Below, piece by piece: positions 1 to 10,019 of a stretch of DNA of 64,000 nt. The stretch's first letter is position 1. Each line of letters opens with the position of its first letter. The position numbers and the translations under genes are program-made. Under the pieces are notes generated by a model, which saw only the letters and a program-made list of their open reading frames with translations, was not told the DNA's origin and searched no databases. The DNA comes from Gonocerus acuteangulatus. Lineage: Eukaryota > Arthropoda > Insecta > Hemiptera > Coreidae. The DNA is taken from the NCBI GenBank assembly GCA_946811695.1, contig OX328126.1:87775785-87839784 (forward strand). The letters are read 5' to 3'.

Positions 1-149
1 GGGTTAGCATATTTAGCTTTGGATATCACTTTTCAAACTTCTGACAATTCACTCTTTTGTGTGAACGTTTCGGGTTCTTAGTTTGAAACCCGAGACATCC
101 GTAATATGAGTCCTAGACGATTTTGTCCAAGGCTATGACACTACCCGGT

Positions 150-262
150 CAAGACCTACATGTGTGCTAAGTTTGGTCAAAATCGATCAAACGGTCTGGA
201 TTTATATAAGGAACAAACAGAAAGACAGACGGACAAACAGCTGAACTTTATATATTTAGCTA
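150..262 (+). repeat. Family Z dispersed repeat, 3' fragment
   Basis: Contains the phrase meaning 'caaaatcgatcaaacggt' followed by a run of caaacagacagac-type sequence and a tatata end. The same order is seen in the longer family Z copies at 7826-8424, 39715-40270 and, inverted, at 60655-61312. Non-coding; only the 3' portion is present here. Confidence 0.55.
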
Positions 263-677
263 AGATGCTAACAACACTAAACGCATTGAATATTAAAACG
301 CAATATATAAATAATTAAACAATAATAATGTATATAACGGATATTTTCAGTGTGGCGGCCCTCTAGTAGAAAAAAAAAGCGTTTTTTAATTCGCAATCTT
401 CCACGGTCCAAGTAATCACAACCATTATGGTATTCGATTATTAACCACGTCATCTAAGTTATCGAGGTTTCATCGAGGTGCATGGCAAGCGTAGTGGCCA
501 TGTACGAAAAAGAAGACGGTATATGTCACAAAAGGTGTCCGCTGGCGTTCGTGCATGCGAAGTGGCCATTTACGAAAAAGATGACCGTATGTTATAGAGT
601 ACATTACATAGGTTTATCGGGTGGACCTAGCGTTACTAAAATGGTGTCACAAAGAAGTGTGCACTGGCAGTGTGGAA

Positions 678-1105
678 CACACACCCAAAAACAAAACGAC
701 AAGAGCTAAACAGACGCTACGGCCTACTTAGACGACTAATAGGTCCGAAATAAAAACTAAGTACTGAAAACAAACTAACAATCTACAAAACTATTACTAC
801 CGATTTGGACGTACGGCATTGAACTATGGGGTACAGCAAAAGCTTCCAACATAAACCGAATCCAAACCTTCCACTCCAAAGTCCTTCGCCGGATCCTTAA
901 TGCTCCCTTTTACGTCAACAATAATATCATCCACCGAGACCTCGAAATTCCCTTTGTCGCTGAATTAGCTAAAACCCGATTCTCCACTTTTCATTCCAAG
1001 CTATCCTTTCATCCCAATCCCCTTGCCCAATCCCTTTCCACAGATGCGATCCCTGCCAATCCCCCGAGACGCCTGAAAAGAAACTGGCCTAGAGACCAAC
1101 TGTAA
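678..1105 (+). pseudogene. Jockey-type LINE, C-terminal fragment of reverse transcriptase ORF (decayed)
   Basis: No start codon is present, but the plus strand reads as the end of a Jockey-clade RT protein. Around 700-785 one frame gives QELNRRYGLL and ENKLTIYKT with one in-frame stop; after a one-base shift near 790 a second frame runs open to the TAA at 1103-1105 and contains PIWTYGIELWGTA, the block that follows the RT palm in Jockey LINEs. A short 3' UTR and T/A-rich tail follow. The frameshift and stop show it is dead. LINE identity is confident from the block order; the exact subfamily is inference. Confidence 0.75.
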
Positions 1106-1222
1106 CACTTAAAAGCATTATTAATTCCTTAGGGAGTGTCAGCAATGGCTGCCTTCTCCCCTCTGTTCTTCCTTGTGCAATAGTTTAGGAGATATGTATT
1201 TACTTATTTTATTTATTTATTA

Positions 1223-1406
1223 TTTTTTTTTTTAACGGCGCATCAACTATTTGGCTATTAGCGCCGGGCTATCTATAGGTTACCACCCTTTTATAATGCC
1301 AACAGCACGTGGTCGGTCACCCATTCAGGTACTGACCACGCCCGACGTTGCTTAACTTCGGTGATCTACGGGAACCGGTGCATTCAACATGGCTATGGCC
1401 GTTGGC
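1223..1406 (-). mobile_element. 5S rRNA-derived SINE (SINE3-like) with oligo-T/A tail
   Basis: Read on the minus strand, 1406-1298 is a 5S rRNA-like sequence: it starts GCCAACGGCCATAG, contains the internal-promoter block CACCGAAGTTAAGCAACG and ends GTGCTGTTGGCA. It continues into a non-5S tail (GGTGGTAACCTATAGATA, then GGCGCTAATAGCC and GATGCGCCGTTAAAA) and an A-run. That final tail is shared with the tRNA-headed SINE at 30123-30344 and with copies at 61758-61905 and 9909-10016. A 5S head fused to a LINE-like tail is the SINE3 layout. Confidence 0.75.
1298..1406 (-). pseudogene. 5S rRNA-like head of the SINE (pseudogene)
   Basis: About 109 nt on the minus strand align by eye along the whole length of 5S rRNA, including matched terminal GCCAAC / GTTGGC ends that can close helix I. 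It is about 10 nt shorter than a usual 5S rRNA and is joined directly to a SINE tail instead of a terminator T-run, so it is unlikely to be a genuine 5S gene. Confidence 0.6.
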
Positions 1407-1409
1407 TTT

Positions 1410-1790
1410 TTACTTATTGTATTATATGTAAACATATGTATACAGATTGTAAATATGCAATAAAAAAAAATTAATTATTGTTAACTTACAACTACTGCAA
1501 CTCACCTTCTTTTCAATGGCGTTACCTCTGTCTCTATTTCCCTGGGAATGTGTAAGGACCCAGAAGGCAGCATCCTCCTCTTCGGCTGTCCCAGGCCGAA
1601 TCTCTTACCCAGGTAGACATCTCTCATCGGCCACTGGGTGTTTATGCAGCATTAATACATTTATATCAAGTATATGTTAAATTAATTTTAATTCCTACCA
1701 TTTAGAAAATTTGTCTTGCAAGGAGGCCAGACTTACCATTTCACAATGAGACTCAAATACTATTACTAAAAAAAATAGTCTCATGTTTGT
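1410..1790. other. No gene recognised
   Basis: AT-rich sequence with an A-run near 1462. No open frame, RNA or repeat end could be supported. Confidence 0.5.
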
Positions 1791-1794
1791 GTCT

Positions 1795-2213
1795 GTTAAT
1801 ACGATTGCATATACAGTGGCCGATCTTTTCCAATGAAAACAATGTTCTTAAAGGAGGCGTCGACTTTCAAAAAAGTCCGACTTGCAAAAAAGTCCGCATC
1901 TTTTTTCGTGCGAATTTTGCTCCAAAACCATGCTCCGGCAGACGGATTTTGCTGGTTAAACTTGACATTTCAAATTAGACGAAAGATTTTTGTAACAAAT
2001 TTCATCAAAATCGGACCATTTTTGAGCCATAGCGAGAGCGAACTGACAAATATATATAAATAAATTTGAACCAACATTATTTCCGTTCTCTAGGGGTCCC
2101 AAAACGAAAAATTTTCTAGTCGGCACTTCCGGATTGTGTCATGAGGTCAACCTTATAAGCGGGGTTTCACCATATGGGGGGAGGGAGGAACTGCGCTAAA
2201 AAGATATGTCCAA
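1795..2213 (+). mobile_element. Family X Helitron-like element, 3' part
   Basis: Carries the diagnostic family X order: 'catcaaaatcggaccatttt', 'gagagcgaactgacaaatat', a short TA tract, 'ctagtcggcacttccggat', a GGTTTC / GGGAGG hairpin and the end AACTGCGCTAAAA. The same order is seen at 26226-27284, 37470-38275 and inverted at 28896, 18113 and 63494. Its 5' end is not evident. Short open frames here are shared by every copy and do not indicate a protein. Confidence 0.65.
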
Positions 2214-2975
2214 ATCGTAAAACTATTCAGGAGACACAAAAAAAAAAAAAAAAAAAAGCTTGTATAATTCATTTAGGAAATTAATATTTACGAGGCCACA
2301 CTAACATTCATTTCCATATTTTTGATGGGACTAAATGAATTTACAAAAAATGTTTTTGCGCTAAGGAAAAAGAAAAAAGGATTTTAGAAAATAAATTAAT
2401 TTTCAGACAAAATCGACTTAACCCATTTTGAAAGTCATCGCCTCAAGTAATCCCTCTCTCACACACACAAACACACTGATCCCCCTCCAACCATCAAGAG
2501 CTAAATATGTATAAATAGCCAAGTGGAAAAACTTTTTCAGAAGAAAGTGGCTACATAAATCTCAGAACTAATGTGTGAAATTTTACATTTGGATATTGCA
2601 CTAACAACCGAAATCTAATACCCAGTTAAATTTTGGTTCAGATTGAACGTAAGAGAACTTGGCAAAGAAAATCATTACATCCAGCCCTGCTGCCAAATAT
2701 TCATAATTTTCGCTGCGCTTAAGATATGGTCTCTATATTTCCTGGATTACTATTTTCGGAGATAAAACGAACAGACTTTCGAGTATCGATTGTTTAATTA
2801 AGTCCATTTCGATACAAATGTGTGCCCAAGATATTTATTATAGATATAAAATAGTCTTTCCCTAGTCCTGTTGCTCTATATAAAAAAAAACAAAAAATAA
2901 TAAAAAAAAACAGATATTGATTGTCACAAACATTATAGTCTTCTGGTATTGACCGTGTCACAAACTTCTTTCCAA
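2214..2975. other. No gene recognised
   Basis: Contains an A-run (about 2237-2256) and AT-rich sequence. On the minus strand an open stretch (about 2890-3016) reads PEEAGSMTSEKFGKKFV; it is exon-like in feel but has no convincing donor site and no recognised family. Confidence 0.35.
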
Positions 2976-2978
2976 ACT

Positions 2979-3046
2979 TTTCGCTAGTCATACTGCCAGC
3001 TTCCTCAGGGTTAAGTCTGAGGAAGATAGCAGTATGACTAGCGAAA
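2979..3046. repeat. Near-perfect 30-bp-arm palindrome
   Basis: The left arm (2979-3008) and right arm (3017-3046) are reverse complements except for a couple of bases, with an ~8-base loop. Each arm holds TAGTCATACTGC and CTTCCTCAG. It could form a long hairpin. Its origin is unknown; it lies between two exon-like minus-strand stretches. Confidence 0.7.
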
Positions 3047-3067
3047 CTCCTCCTACGAGTTAAATAT

Positions 3068-3250
3068 TGACGATGTCCTCACCGTGATGCAGTCTGTGTT
3101 AGTTCCATAGCCGTGGTTAACAACAGCAGACACAGCTGAAGAAGAAGATCCTACACTAGTTTCGGATTGTGTAGAACTTACTGCTTCAGGTTTCAGAGCC
3201 TTCATCTTGTCCAACCATAGTCTCCAGAACATCTGGTAAAATGGAATTTT
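3068..3250 (-). other. Unrecognised exon-like open stretch
   Basis: On the minus strand, after a plausible acceptor (ccattttaccag), an open frame reads MFWRLWLDKMKAL, a serine-rich stretch SVGSSSSAVSAVV, then NHGYGTNTDC and a possible donor (ACG|GTGAGG). Composition looks protein-like, but the nearest downstream open stretch (from about 3016) has an incompatible splice phase and no family was recognised. It could be a decayed exon or chance. Confidence 0.25.
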
Positions 3251-3281
3251 AATGATTTCCATAAATTTAAGGACTTACTAG

Positions 3282-3571
3282 CAGGGCCGCCACATGGGGG
3301 GGACAGCCGGGTACAGTTGTCCCGGGCCCGGGCGCCGTGGGGCCCCGGGCCGGGCCTGGCTGAGTGGAAACATTGTATAGGTTATGAACTTGTAAAAAGA
3401 ACTACTGCACCGATTGTCGGCTTTTATTCTCATTTCGCTCAACACACAAGATGAAAATAATTTTAAAATGTCCAAAGTCCTTTAGCAAAGTACTAGAATT
3501 TTCAGCCTGGCTCTGAGAAGTGGTGGCCCGTGATCTGGTCCCGGGCCCGGCTCTAAGATGTGGCGGCCCTG
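3282..3571. mobile_element. hAT-like MITE with 8-bp target duplication
   Basis: The GC-rich island has terminal inverted repeats CAGGGCCGCCACAT (perfect over 14 bp) and is flanked on both sides by the 8-bp direct repeat CTTACTAG (3274-3281 and 3572-3579). An 8-bp duplication with termini starting CAGGG is typical of hAT transposons. At 290 bp with no ORF it is non-autonomous. Its interior is unusually rich in CCCGGGCCCGGG-type sequence compared with its AT-rich surroundings. Confidence 0.85.
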
Positions 3572-3769
3572 CTTACTAGAAGAAGACCTTAAAGAGAACT
3601 GATACTTAAATGTTGGTTGTAACACTTCAAGAATGAAAACATTTTGGAAATGCTCAGAGATACCTTAACCTGAAAGATACAGAACCTCGCTCTTAACACA
3701 ATCAGAACTAAAATATATCTTTTCTTGGCCCTCCCTTACCTTTATAGTGGGCAATAGTAAGGCAGTTTA

Positions 3770-4440
3770 CCTTATCTAAGCAGGTTCTTGCCTTAGTCGG
3801 GAAAGAAGTTAGCTTTTCTTCGTGCGCTCTTATTTTCGTCGCTAAGAAAACTACCTTGTCTGGTCTCGTTCTTACCTTAGTCGGTAAGGCAGACACCTTC
3901 TCAAGGCTCGTTCTTACCTTAGTCGGTAAGGCAGGCACATTCTCAAGGCTCGTTCTTACCTTAGTCGGTAAGGCAGGCACATTCTCAAGGCTCGTTCTTA
4001 CCTTAGTCGGTAAGGCAGACACCTTCTCAAGGCTCGTTCTTACCTTAGTCGGTAAGGCAGACACCTTCTCAAGGCTCGTTCTTAACTTAGTCGGTAAGGC
4101 AGACACCTTCTCAAGGCTCGTTCTTACCTTAGTCGGTAAGGCAGACACCTTCTCAAGGCTCGTTCTTACCTTAGTCGGTAAGGCAGACACCTTCTCAAGG
4201 CTCGTTCTTACCTTAGTCGGTAAAGCAGATAAATTCGCTTGCCTCAACTTTCCTTAAACAGTAAGGCACCTACCTCCTTAGACTCTTTCTTACCTAACGG
4301 TAGGTAAAGACGAGAAAAGAGTACCTAGTTACCTTCGCCTGTCTCAACTTACCTTAATCGGTAAAACAGGTAACTTCCCTAGGCTCTTTCTTACCTTCGT
4401 CGGTAAAATAGTTACCTTCCCCTTCCTCATTTTACCTCCC
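3770..4440. repeat. 42-bp minisatellite array
   Basis: Nine near-identical 42-bp units (about 3869-4250) are flanked on both sides by progressively degenerate units of the same length. Each unit carries the inverted repeat CTTACC-N6-GGTAAG. Because 42 is divisible by three, long open frames appear on both strands (14-residue repeats, KVSALPTKVRTSLE on the minus strand). I do not treat these as coding because both strands are equally open and no start context, splice site or family supports one. Confidence 0.9.
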
Positions 4441-4683
4441 CCCTACATAGGGAAGAGCGACACATTTTCAGTTGAGTTTTATATTGAGTTGTGTAACTTT
4501 AGAAATACTAGTCCTGCAGATTTGCGTTTAGGCCATTAACGCCAGGATTTTATTGTTTGCCAACCTATATAATTTATTTATTGGAGTAGGGAACGTTTCC
4601 AATGGTCCCATTGCTGAGAAACGTTCACCGTCCTCAGCATGAGACTGGAAGCCACATCGCGAGGTGCTGGATAATCCAGCGAG

Positions 4684-5102
4684 ATGCACAAAGGACCAGA
4701 GGGTCTGTCATGTTCCTTTGGCAGACCCTCGGTCATATTATGTGGTAATGCTAAATATGACTATATGGTTGTACCTACTTCCCTTCTGAAAGGCGACGCC
4801 AACTCGAAGTACATGATGACATCGTTGGTGAAATGCGCCTTGATAGTGTTCCTGGTCCTTCTCCTGAACACCGAGAGGGTGACCATGTCTATAGGAGTCA
4901 GGGAGAGCAGTTCCAGTGATTCTAACTCAGCAGTCCTTGGTGACTTGTTACTTGGATCCCGATCTTCCGGGATCAAACCAGCCAGGATGAACTTGGTCCT
5001 TGTCAAGCCTGAACAGGAAACACCCAGGATGAGTATTGGATGTGGACTAGCGGCGTAGGCGATAGATATAGCAGAACTAACAGACTTCAAGCAAAGTACC
5101 AC
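4684..5102. other. Open frames on both strands, unrecognised
   Basis: A plus frame (4684-5058, 124 aa with a hydrophobic run LIVFLVLLL) and a minus frame (5102-4764, 113 aa) overlap. Neither has recognisable motifs. An upstream stretch (about 4590-4680) stays open on the minus strand across stops. This may be a relic of a retroelement ORF; the strand cannot be decided from sequence alone. Confidence 0.2.
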
Positions 5103-5518
5103 TAAAAGTCATTCAAGTATCGTTTTATCAGACGGAGAAAATTTAGGCCTAAAGCGTTTTTTGTGACAATTTTATTAAGCTTCAGAATGGATATTATCAA
5201 CTTACCACGATTTACCAATAGTATATGACAACAATGTCCGATAGGGAAAGTCAACATTTTTAACCAATAGAAATACCGAAATTCACAAAACATTTTTGTA
5301 GCACTTATAAGGTTAAAAGGCTTTCATTTGCATTTAATATAGATCATATACAGACGAGAGGAATCGAATGAAATCACATTTCGAGAAAAGAGAAGAGTAT
5401 AGACGCTTTGCTTTGGGTACTCCTTTATAAAACGAGTAGACGCACGGGGTAAAGAGCGCGCCACTAATGTTTTGCTCCCAATAAAGGACTATCCCCAAAA
5501 AAACTGACGGTAAAAGAA

Positions 5519-5886
5519 AAGAGGACAAGTTCCAGACCCCTCCCAAAAACAGTTTGCCTCTGAAATTAACGTTATCATAGTATTAGGCCAAGTTTTAGGC
5601 TCTTAAAACCTTGTCAAGAACCTAATAATACACTCTCACTTATTTGTGCAATTCAAAGTTGTCCAGTTTTCGTTAAATTACGGTTTTTATAGGCTTTATG
5701 TAAGGTTAGGCCTAGGCCGTAGGTAATTTAACAAAAACTGGCTAAAGTTGGAATTGCATAAAAAAGTGGGAGGGTATTATTAGGTTCTTGACAAGGTATT
5801 AAGAGCATAAAACTTGGGCCAAAACTATGATATCATAAATTTCAGAGACAAGCTGTTTTGGGAGGGGCCTGGAACCTGGCCTTTTT
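5519..5886. repeat. Fold-back element, ~165-bp arms
   Basis: Left arm (about 5519-5685) and right arm (about 5720-5886) are imperfect inverted copies: 'ccagacccctcccaaaa' pairs with 'ttttgggaggggcctgg', and 'cttgtcaagaacctaataat' with its complement. The short centre is near 5700. No coding potential. Confidence 0.8.
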
Positions 5887-5889
5887 TTT

Positions 5890-6555
5890 CAACGTTAGTT
5901 TATTTGGCGATATCAATACATTTCGTAAGTAAATTTTGAGCTGGCGCCTTCGATGTTTGGCATGAGACGGATTGCGCGGGGATGTGAACTATTATTTTTT
6001 ATAATGCCTTCTAGTATGATCATTATTTGGAAATGCCCTTGTCTCCTTGTCTGACACTTATTAAGGTACATATCTGATTTATAGGCATGTACATAAAAAT
6101 GATATGATGCGTCTAAATGTTTCTTAAAACATCAAATACTGGTTCTCTTTACTGAGACGATTCATTTGATACCCCACGAGATGGGTTTCGGAAGGAATGA
6201 TGGGTTTCCGAAGGAACAACAAGTTCAAAACGGACACCCACCTGGGAGCGGAGTCAAACACAACTTGGATTGTTCGATTTTAGCATTAATATGCTTTAGT
6301 GATGACAAAGCTGAAGGAAACCGTTACAAAAAAGTGTCCGCTGGCGGGCCACGCTGGCGGGGTGGCCATGTACGAAATAGAAGACTGTATGTTATGCAGT
6401 ACATTACATAGGTTTGTCGGGTGGACCTAAAGCATATTTATGTTCCTGAATTTGAGCAGAAGGCTCTAAACGAACTACTTTTTTTCTTTAATAACGCCTG
6501 TCTATCATCCTAAAAAATTGAAGTCCCTAGCTTTTCGGGATTTTTTTTTTTTTTG
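5890..6555. other. No gene recognised
   Basis: A short plus frame at 6166-6411 repeats phrases found at 520-610 (GTGTCCGCTGGCG and TGTACGAAA followed by ATTACATAGGTTT), so it is a dispersed repeat and not a gene. Confidence 0.45.
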
Positions 6556-6556
6556 G

Positions 6557-7277
6557 TAAAAATGCAGTTTCACACCCTCAAAACCGATTTCTTTCAAATT
6601 TTGTACAATAACGTATTTTGATGCACTAAACACGAATACGTTAAAAAAAAAACCTTCGCATTTAACTAGGAAAGAAGTTATTAAGCACTAAAGTTCACTG
6701 TTATGCAGGTTATGAGAGCTATTAATTTTAGCGAGTTGGATTGACTGGGGTTTTGTTATTTTCTTGAGCGAGCGGAACGCATAGCACGTATGCCCTTAAG
6801 CGACAGGTGAGGATGCCCTTAAAATTAACCATATTTTCGAATAAATGGTTCCTGAACATTTCAAATGAGAGTTCTCTGTTTCCCAATGTTACATATCTAC
6901 GCATGTGCGTGTTTACAAATACGCTGATGACGCCTAGTTTTATAACCTTCCTAACAGTGAACTTTAGTGCTTAATATTATATTCTATTAATTTTAGCGAG
7001 TTGAATTGACTGGGGTTTTGTTATCTTCTTGAGCGAGCGTAGCGATGGGAAACGCATAGCATGTATGCCTTAAAGTCGTCATTTATGCCTTAAAGTCGTC
7101 ATAAATTTAGTTGTTTACATTACCTCTCATAACAATGAACTTTAGTGCTTAATAACTTCTTTCATGCGAAGGTTTTTTGTAACGTATTCGTGTTTATTGC
7201 ATCAAAATACGTTATTGTACAAAATTTAAAAGAAATCAGTTTTGAGGGAGTGAAACTTCATTTTCACCTTAAGTTTT
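6557..7277. mobile_element. Fold-back element with ~150-bp terminal inverted repeats
   Basis: The left end (ggtaaaaatgcagtttca, AATAACGTATTTTGATGC, GCACTAAAGTTCACTGTTAT) recurs inverted at the right end (about 7115-7277). A sibling element occupies 51745-52460. The 97-aa frame at 7145-7438 lies in the right arm and is not a gene. Confidence 0.8.
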
Positions 7278-7393
7278 CGAACAGGTCACAGCTGAGAGAA
7301 CTGATTACAGCTGTCATTGGACGGTCGCGCCAGTGCAGAAGCATACTGTGGAGTTATTGGATCCTGTCATCAGGAAATTATAAAATAATGCAT

Positions 7394-7604
7394 TCTAATG
7401 ATAATAATGCATATAAGTACCTATCTGTACTTGTTTAATCCCATTTCCGTCCCTGGTAGTCTCTGCAAATAGACTCTCCAAGAGTACAGTGTCGGTGAAG
7501 TCTTGGTACTCGGTACACAGCATCTTCTGGATCCGATCAACCATGTTAGTGGAGTTCACTTTCGAAGGACATTGTCTTGTAGTAATAGAATACAGATAAC
7601 CTTA
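7394..7604 (-). other. Unrecognised open stretch, possible exon
   Basis: The minus strand is open for about 70 codons, with an internal ATG at 7544, reading NMVDRIQKMLC, EYQDFTDTVLLESLF and AETTRDGNG. Composition is protein-like (acidic, mixed), and an acceptor-like 'tattactacaag' lies near its start. No family was recognised, and the end lies in AT-rich repeat. It could be a retroelement or host exon relic. Confidence 0.22.
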
Positions 7605-7659
7605 TCACATAACCTCTAGCAACACAGCTGTTCGGGATTCAATATTATAAAAATCAGAA

Positions 7660-7803
7660 TTTTGGGATGTATTATCTATAGATAATCCTTTTCTAGCCAG
7701 GATAGGGTTGATGCCTTTTTTATTTCACAGAAAAGCCACCACCCCTAGTGGTCTCGAACTTACGACCCTTGGAACGCTTTAACACTCGCGGCCACCGGGC
7801 CTC
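7660..7803 (-). mobile_element. tRNA-derived SINE, family S3
   Basis: On the minus strand a tRNA-like head carries GGTGGCCGCGAGTGTTAA (A box region) and GTAAGTTCGAGACCACT (B box), followed by GTGGCTTTTCTGTGAAA and ATCCTGGCTAG. The same order is seen on the plus strand at 58196-58380, and the tail alone near 36600-36690. Confidence 0.65.
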
Positions 7804-7825
7804 CTTTTAGAAATATACTAGCTGT

Positions 7826-8424
7826 CCCCCGGCGTGCCATGCTACACCTACTTTATGCCTATGACTCTCCCCGTATCAAGATCTGCCTGTATGCCCAGTT
7901 ACGTCAAAATCCGTCAAACGGTGTGAATTTGTTTATATCTGTCAAGTAATTCATAAAGCAGCCAGCAGAGGCCAGCACCACATCAACTCATAAAACAGCC
8001 AACAGAGGCCAGCACCACAACCTGCGAGTAGATAGCTCTTATCAAAGAAAGGCCAGCGCTGTTTAGTTAGAAAGTGACTGTTGATATAAAATTGAAATAT
8101 ACTGCATTACATGATTATATAATGATGTAAAGTCATCAATGAGTTCGAGTTATTCTAATTATCAAGAACATCAACAAATAAATTTGAGACATTATTCAAA
8201 ATGGCCGTCAGAATCTGAATGGTTCAGTGCGGCCAATTTTTCTTCAACAAACCTCTTGAGCTTTTGACCAAATTTGAAGCCTAGGAGATTTCCCGTATCA
8301 AGACCTACCTGTGTGCCAAGTTTGGTCAAAATCGGTCAAACGGTGTAATTTGTATAATGAACAAACAGAGAAAGGAACAAACAGACAAGCGGACAGACAC
8401 GTGATTGTTATATATATAGATTGA
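7826..8424 (+). mobile_element. Family Z non-autonomous element, near full length
   Basis: Begins ACTAGCTGTCCCCCGGCGTG and ends CACGTGATTGTTATATATA. It shares about 400 bp nearly identical sequence with 39715-40270, including 'atgatgtaaagtcatcaatg' and 'gagaca ttat ... atggccgtcagaatctgaat'. The last part carries the 'ggtcaaaatcggtcaaacgg' block. No protein is encoded. Confidence 0.7.
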
Positions 8425-8697
8425 CTTAGGAATTGACGCGTAACGACGTTGGAGTAAATGGGGGACAAGATGGCCCGGGCTTGTACACTCTCTGCATAGG
8501 GCCACCGGGATTAAATCTGGCTAGGGGTGATGTTTATTTTCGAAAAAAGAGGATCATTTGACGATAAAATTTAATTGAATTGATAACTTATTTTTTGTTC
8601 GGTTTATTACGATTAAAACTCGTCCAATGAGTTGGAGTTTTCTCGTTTTAATCGTGGAACTTGGTAAATTCGGCAATCTCACGTTATTTCAGGAACA

Positions 8698-8731
8698 TGA
8701 ATGAATGAATGAATGAATGAATGAATGAATG
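8698..8731. repeat. (GAAT)n microsatellite
   Basis: Eight tandem tetranucleotides. Confidence 0.95.
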
Positions 8732-9002
8732 TAAATTTATTATTTCATACGTACATATATATATACAAATATAAAAAGAGAATAATAAAACAATTTACTT
8801 AGGCTTGGACATTGTCCATCAGCCAGCGTGCATACCTATATACATAACTTAATTTCATAAAATAAAAATATACATTTGGCAAGTTATGGATACCACTTAA
8901 GATGGCTATGGATAAAAGAAGAAAAAGAAAAATTAAAATAAATAATTAAACATAAAATGAAATAATAATTAATAAATACAGTCATAATAAAATAGACTGA
9001 GG

Positions 9003-9006
<4 letters not shown>

Positions 9007-9062
<56 letters not shown>
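9007..9062. repeat. (TA)n microsatellite
   Basis: About 27 uninterrupted TA dinucleotides directly 3' of the LINE tail at 9088-9505. Confidence 0.97.
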
Positions 9063-9072
<10 letters not shown>

Positions 9073-9087
9073 TAAACAACTTATAAA

Positions 9088-9505
9088 TCAATAATTAAAT
9101 TGAAAAATTAAAAACTGTCGATATTTCCATATATTTTTTAAATATTTATATAAGGTGTCCCAGTTGTTTCCGTTCAGAATCTGCTTGACTTCTTCAAGGG
9201 TGAGTAGGTCCTTTTCGTAGTGCGCCCTCCTGAATTCCTTCATTATCGGACATCTCGCGAGAAAATGCAGAGTGTCTTCCTCCTCCTTGAGATTGCACAT
9301 GGAGCAGTGACCACGCCCGTCTGTTCGCCATGACCTACTCTTTAGATGCAGCATCTCTGTCCTAGCCTTCATGATTAGACGGACTGCATAGAGGGACCTG
9401 TCATCTGACATGTAGGAAACGGCTGCATCAGTGTGGACTAACGATTTATAAAGCAGATGATACTGAGAAGATTTACAAGATTCTGTCCATCGCAGCAAGT
9501 CGATC
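9088..9505 (-). pseudogene. LINE C-terminal domain with Cys/His knuckle
   Basis: The minus frame ending at a TAA at 9088 reads as the end of a non-LTR retrotransposon ORF2. It contains SLYAVRLIMKARTEMLHLKSR, then a zinc-binding pattern CSMCNLKEEEDTLHFLARC (CxxC...HFLxxC) usual after the RT domain, then a charged tail. An A/T-rich tail and (TA)n follow on its 3' side. It is 5' truncated; nothing of the RT palm remains. Around 9467-9630 the opposite strand is also open, so the LINE boundary is uncertain. Confidence 0.65.
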
Positions 9506-9906
9506 TTGGACATTCTCCAAAACAACATAATCGTACCCGAGCACGACATCACCGTATCCGATAAATGGCTCTCGAACGAGGAATTCATGTACATAACGGC
9601 ACGGGAAGAAACGTACAGATGCGCACTCACTATTTACAAAACCATCCTCAGTAAAAAGAACCTAATAGAACTCAAACAATTCGTGACCGCGGCCAAGTAC
9701 GTTTCCTATTATCCGGATACTCTGGACACACATCCTATGACGGTCTCAGATACGATCGCCCTCCTGCACAGACTGTTAGACAGACAGATGACATCGGATA
9801 TAAAAAGAGACTTCCTCACATTCTTGTTTCGACTGTTAAACAAAGAAACCAGCAAGATGAATTGTCTACTGATTCGCGGTCCAGATTTTTCAGGAACATT
9901 GTATGA

Positions 9907-9907
<1 letters not shown>
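9467..9907 (+). pseudogene. Possible endogenous viral fragment, SF3-helicase-like (parvovirus NS1-like)
   Basis: An open stretch of ~145 codons on the plus strand is cut off by a SINE poly-T at 9909. It has even, protein-like composition and ends in KMNCLLIRGPDFSGT, which resembles the Walker A strand-loop of superfamily 3 helicases (hydrophobic strand, then GPxxSGK-T) but lacks the catalytic lysine. The preceding helix-rich region (RDFLTFLFRLL) fits the segment ahead of Walker A in parvoviral NS1-type proteins. No Walker B or other motif survives, so the family is inference. Alternatives are another helicase or a chance open frame opposite the LINE. Confidence 0.35.
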
Positions 9908-9908
<1 letters not shown>

Positions 9909-9980
<72 letters not shown>

Positions 9981-10016
9981 GGCGCATCTACAACTTGGCC
10001 ATTAGCGCCTGTATGC
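9909..10016 (-). mobile_element. SINE family S1, 5'-truncated, with ~70-nt poly-A (poly-T on plus)
   Basis: A 70-base T-run on the plus strand is followed by ACGGCGCATCTACAACTTGG and CCATTAGCGCC, the complement of the S1 tail seen at 30270-30290. Only the 3' end is present. The very long homopolymer suggests a recent insertion. Confidence 0.8.
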
Positions 10017-10019
10017 AGT

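Noticed and set aside
3708..4247. 179-codon minus frame and 133-codon plus frame across the 42-bp array
   Set aside because: Both strands are open because the unit length is a multiple of three; no start context or family supports a protein.
9709..9987. 92-codon lysine-run frame
   Set aside because: Poly-A of a SINE translated as lysine.
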